Position numbers and translations under genes: made by a program. Shown here piece after piece: positions 59,532 through 64,000 of a stretch of DNA of 64,000 nucleotides. The notes under the pieces were generated by a model, which saw only the letters and a list, made by a program, of their open reading frames with translations, was not told the DNA's origin and ran no database searches. Every line of letters starts with the position of its first letter. Position 1 is the stretch's first letter. The stretch is from Tubiluchus corallicola (Eukaryota > Priapulida > Priapulimorpha > Priapulimorphida > Tubiluchidae): assembly GCA_030141605.1 (NCBI GenBank), contig JAQGDQ010000059.1, forward strand, positions 620,001 through 684,000, given 5' to 3'.

Positions 59532-61564
59532 CAGAAAGACTGTTTAACTTCATTATTTAGTTGATTGGACTATAGTTAGCTATTGCACGTTGCAAGTGTT
59601 CATTATGATAACTGTGTATGAAACTGTTGTTCATTAGTTAATCAACACATTTTTTGAATGTCCATAAATGCTATTCGTTCTGTCAGCAATCTGCATTAAT
59701 CTAACATTTTGCTGGTAGATTCAATGGCTTCATAGACAGATCAAGTGGGGCAAAAATATACCCGAAGTTTAGACTACAATAATATTAAAAGCGAGTGCCC
59801 TACAAAGCCCGATATTACAATACATTAAATAGATTTAAAAAATCTATACCAAAAGTGATTTTGTTAGGTGCAATAAACAACAATAACATGAGAGGAAGTA
59901 AATAAAGTACACTGTTCATGACACTGCACTACACTTCTCAGCACTATTATACTTTTAAATTGTGCTCTGCAGACCTATACTGATACGGACCATCATGCGG
60001 CAATTATTCAGAATCTAGCTAAATACTATTGATAATCCTCTGAGACGAACAACGAATCGGCAGACGCGTCGTTGGCACGTTCCAGGCTCACGGCCCCTTT
60101 TTCCACGTCATAACTCATCATGAAGAATGAAGATCACTCTCCGCTTATTAATATCGCTTAACTGAAACTGGTTGACAACTTTTGTAAGCATTGGCACATG
60201 GGACAAAAATTTCGGGGGGGGGGGGACAGAAGGAGTTTGCCCTGGAATTTTCGTAAGTTAATTGCCCTAATTTAATATGAGTGACTTCCAAATAAGTCCA
60301 AACAATGAGTCTGCACAAGCAAAGATAATTGTACATAATACAGACTAAAAAGTTTCTAAAAAACAAATATTTATATTTATGGCCCTATATGTTTATACTT
60401 ATTCATACATATTTTTACTCAACATACGATGTTGTAATTCCTCTAGTAGTAGTATTTAAATGCAAGAAGTCAAAATTATAATAACTTTTCTAAAAAATAT
60501 GAGACGAACAAGACAGAAGCCAAGTTTGTACTTCACGGAACTAACATGTAAATACTTTCAAATAATATTCCTAATGTTTAAGAAATTCAAAAGAAATAAT
60601 GGTGACAGTCTGTGTTTTTCTTTTGCAAACATGTCTATAACCTTATCAGTACATTGATGAGCATGTACGTGTACTTAAAAAGTGCATAAAGGGCTTGCTC
60701 GATTTTAGTGACCTGAATCTGATAGCACGTTTTTTACTAATTTTGAAATTTTTAAAAGTTAAAAGCAATTCGCCGTATAAGAAACACTTTAACTGCAGCC
60801 AGCAAAAATTAAGAGATGGTGTAGCACGTAAGAAATTTTGAATAGCGAAATCTTAAATTATGAAATTTAAAAACAAAACTTGCTTGCCCTGAAATAACGA
60901 GCTTTTGCTCTAAAAATGTACGATTCGTTAGCCACGGGAGGGCTGCCTACCGACCACCTCAGATCCCACGCTTCGTACGCCTATGATAGTAAGACCATCA
61001 ATATAAAATATAGGAGTGGCGTTTCTCTCATGATGTTTATTCCTTTTTAATAGTCGTCAAAGTCAGAAACCGAAAGGAAAAAATAAATTGCACTGTGACC
61101 AGTGCACTCAATGAGATGTTAGCAGTAAAAGCACCATGGGAAGGAGTTCTCTAGTGTAAAACGCCACCTTGCTATACTGACATCCCTGTCTTAATCATTT
61201 GCAATAGCAGCGAAAATAGTATCAAAGCCAATTTGTTTCAGACATGTGTCACAGTCGACACTTCCCAAACGATACCTTGGTTAAGCTGAATACCGGCGGC
61301 TACCTGGGTCGCAGTCTAAAACTGAACGCGAATGCTGTTTCTCTAGATGTGAGGTGAGACTAATTAAGAGGTTTAAGACACGGCCATTTTATTAAGCCAT
61401 TCGGAGCAAAACTCCGAATTTAGACTCAAAAAATTAGTCAATATTAACGATATCATCAGTTAGATTATGACTGTTATGCCAGAATGTTCATAAACCACTA
61501 CTGTTTATTTCGCAAATATTGTTACCTATTGCGGGTAATGACATGAAGAAAGAAAGGAGACGTT
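59532..61564. other. Downstream of the GPCR gene, no gene seen
   Basis: Possible poly(A) signals aataaa are at 59872 and about 59902. A run of 12 G at 60214-60225 is notable in this AT-rich DNA. ORFs at 60148-60366 (-) and 60460-60657 (+) show no domain. Confidence 0.5.
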
Positions 61565-61645
61565 GAAAATTGTGAACCATTCGGGACTTGAACCCGAGAC
61601 CTGAGAATAGACCACCACGCTCTGACATTCTGGTTAACAATTTTC
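61565..61645 (-). other. 81-nt hairpin with tRNA-like B box (SINE or tRNA relic)
   Basis: The ends 61565-61579 and 61631-61645 pair over 15 bp with one mismatch, like an extended acceptor stem. Inside, the minus strand carries tcgggttcaagtcccga, a perfect 5-bp T-stem with a 7-nt loop, containing the pol III B box ggttcaagtcc (61584-61594). An A-box/D-arm-like aaccagaatgtcagagcg lies upstream. The anticodon arm does not fold well, so it is not a normal tRNA. A tRNA-derived SINE or tRNA relic is the best guess. Confidence 0.45.
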
Positions 61646-62589
61646 CAGTGTCCTCTTTCCTTCTCCAATTCATTACTCGAAAGGGATAATAATTGTTGTG
61701 AAATAAACCGCAATGGTTGGTGAAAATTCTGGCATTCGCAATCATAACTAGCGAATGTTAGACTAAAAAATCTCAACTATTGATCGAGTAAGAGTTTACC
61801 AGAGGATAAACGGCATTAGTCGAATAGCTAATAAAGCAATGCTATTGAAAAAAAAATCAATTTACGGAGTCGGGTTTTTGGAGTGCTAAATCAAATACCT
61901 CTAATCTGGTGTGATAAAGCGCTACCAGTGGGGACAACATTGACATTCGATCTCTCTGACAAATACCGAAATATTTTTCTAAACGAAATAATTTTATTTT
62001 TAGAACTGATAGTAAAACCACTGTTTTTATGGATCGCAAAATTAGAAACTTGACAACAATTGTATAAACATTATTAACACAGCCTGGAATATTTGTTTTA
62101 GGAAGCTATGGCAATTGCCATACCGTGCTCACAGATACGTACTATCTCAGTGGAATTATGCCACCTAGTTACCAGTTTGATATTAGATTTCCTGAATTTT
62201 ATGCATCATGTCTTGTTGTGAACAGTGCCTTTTAATTTTTTTGCGAAAAAAGCAATTAATTTCACAAACTCTACTTTGGGTCACAACTACCAACTGATAT
62301 AAATATAACAACAATCGAGATATGTATAAGGTTAAAAGTCTAACATCATATATAAGGCAGATTTCCTGTAAAGGCGTTTATAATTTGACAAATCAGCAGA
62401 GCAAGAATGAACTTAACCCTAACTGGATATGTCAAAATTAAGTAATGTATTCTTTTTATTGTACATCCTTAACTAACAACAATATTGTTTAGTGTCTTTT
62501 TTATTCAATTTTTTATAATGTGTTAATATTTTTATTTTTCCATGCCACTAACAACTTGAAAATTGTACTATGCAATTTCGAAATAAGTC
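61646..62589. other. Non-coding, nothing recognised
   Basis: AT-rich sequence with no ORF of interest and no repeat structure that I could see. Confidence 0.5.
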
Positions 62590-62761
<172 letters not shown>

Positions 62762-64000
62762 CACATACTTACATTAGTTTAGTTCTTGATGGTCTTGGAT
62801 CTCGGAAACAGCAAATTCTGAAAGCTAGGAGCAGAAAGCTACCAGTAAACATTCCATTCACAGTAATTTTTTAATATATTTTTATTTCATGAGTAGAATT
62901 ACTCACTCAGAAAAAGCACCTGTTGGAATGATCATGGTGATGATAAATCTTTTTATTTGTAAATATATATATATATATATATACAAGGCCTCTATTTGCA
63001 AGCCAAAATTTAGAGCGTTAATTAATATACCAAAATATGCAAAATCATATGTTAAAATCAATTTAAAAATATACCATATTCAATACTAACAATATTTTCC
63101 AATAACAACTATAAGAAGCCATACATTTTAAAATAAAATTAACGCAAAATAATGAATATACAATGAACAAGGCAGTAAAGGAAGTTACGTATGCAATAAA
63201 CTGTAAGATTAAGTAGTCCTAACATTTGTAGTTATAGTGTGTACAATATAAGCATCAGTAATTACGTGATAACAAAAGCATCAATCAAGTTCTTGCTTTG
63301 CTTAGTACTCAGTTTCACTTAGTAAGGAAGCAACCAGGACCTAATTGCTTTTATTAATGATGCAGTGTACCGTGCCTCTAATCTTTGGATCTTTATGTTG
63401 CTCGCTAAAATGGCGTGGTCTAGTCCTTTTTAATAAATTATGGCTGGGGGAGGTTTACGCAAGGGCCAACAAACAGCTAAAGGGGCTAGGGGAGCGTTGT
63501 AAGCTCCACCAACGAGGGCCAGGTCGGTCATGCGTTTTGTTGCATTTGGGACATTTTCGATGCATCTAAGAGCAGTTTTTGTGTTTTAGAACTGATTTTG
63601 GTTGAAACAAATAACCTCAGTATTTACAATGTTTTTACAGACTTTGAATCATTACTTAAAGGACGATTTAATCAACTTTGCGTTGCAGATAATGTTCAGA
63701 AAGAATGTCTTTGTATCTTTTCTGCGTTAATGGCTTTTAAGACATCTGAGAGCGCTTCTAATTCAATTTTTTACACGTTTCGGCTTTTGTCTTTATCGAA
63801 TTTGTAATTATAATTGTCGAACTTCAGTCAAAGCAATTACAATCAATAAAGCTATAAGCAAATGCGTCTAAGACATAGACATAGACATAGATATTTTATT
63901 TATCTCCTCATTTACACGAGAATACAAATAGACTATTATTGCTATAGTTATTAATTAATCAAGATAGATTATGCAGGAAAGAGATAAATAAAGGAAAGAG
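62762..64000. other. Right end of window, simple repeats and no supported gene
   Basis: An (AT)9 run is at about 62964-62981 and (acatag)4-like repeats at about 63870-63892. Plus-strand frames at 63345-63569 and 63598-63807 start at non-ATG codons or give unrecognised peptides. The tttattta tract after the acatag repeat suggests the edge of another interspersed repeat running out of the window. Confidence 0.45.

Noticed and set aside
60214-60225. Run of 12 G, considered as a G-quadruplex
   Set aside because: A single homopolymer without further G-tracts nearby; more likely a slippage tract or a sequencing-sensitive site.

Overview
The window is AT-rich nuclear DNA from an animal. The evidence is short exons with GT-AG introns, AATAAA polyadenylation signals, and a gene set found together only in Metazoa: a secreted GH18 chitinase with a C-terminal chitin-binding (peritrophin/CBM14) module, a perilipin, a class A GPCR, adenylosuccinate lyase and the ribosome-assembly factor RRS1. 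The remains of LINEs and of pogo/Tigger and hAT DNA transposons fit an invertebrate. I cannot name the phylum from the sequence alone. Gene identities come from reading translations and comparing them with remembered family features; no search was run.

Layout, left to right. (1) 1-600 holds a short plus-strand ORF resembling a SAM domain and a second unassigned ORF. (2) 3722-15190, minus strand, carries the first six coding exons of adenylosuccinate lyase (ADSL, 263 codons). The catalytic C-terminal half is absent and should lie left of the window. A dead LINE sits antisense in its first intron. (3) 16091-16282 is a fragment of a hAT transposase C-terminus. (4) 18716-24534, minus strand, is a complete eight-exon perilipin gene (378 aa). 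(5) 24535-30686 separates the divergent perilipin and RRS1 genes and holds one arm of a 415-bp inverted repeat and a diverged tandem repeat. (6) 30687-41231, plus strand, is a complete ten-exon RRS1 gene (376 aa). The other inverted-repeat arm is in its first intron, and a Tigger-like transposase relic is in a later one. (7) 41767-49209, minus strand, is a complete eight-exon chitinase (627 aa), convergent with RRS1 and with an unusual arginine/proline/threonine-rich linker. (8) 49210-58499 holds LINE fragments, a large ACTAC/GCACT satellite and unassigned sequence. (9) 58500-59531, plus strand, is a single-exon class A GPCR (343 aa). (10) 59532-64000 has no gene I can support. It holds a small hairpin with a tRNA-like B box, a long ATG/ATA microsatellite and simple repeats.

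The five host genes serve unrelated jobs: purine synthesis, lipid-droplet coating, 60S ribosome assembly, chitin hydrolysis and peptide-type signalling. They do not form a functional cluster. I found no previously undescribed multi-gene system. The observations most worth checking are the inverted repeat enclosing RRS1 exon 1, the cationic chitinase linker, the GPCR's altered TM6/TM7 switch residues, two near-perfect palindromes, and the tRNA-like hairpin. All splice models below were joined by hand and keep reading frame across every junction.
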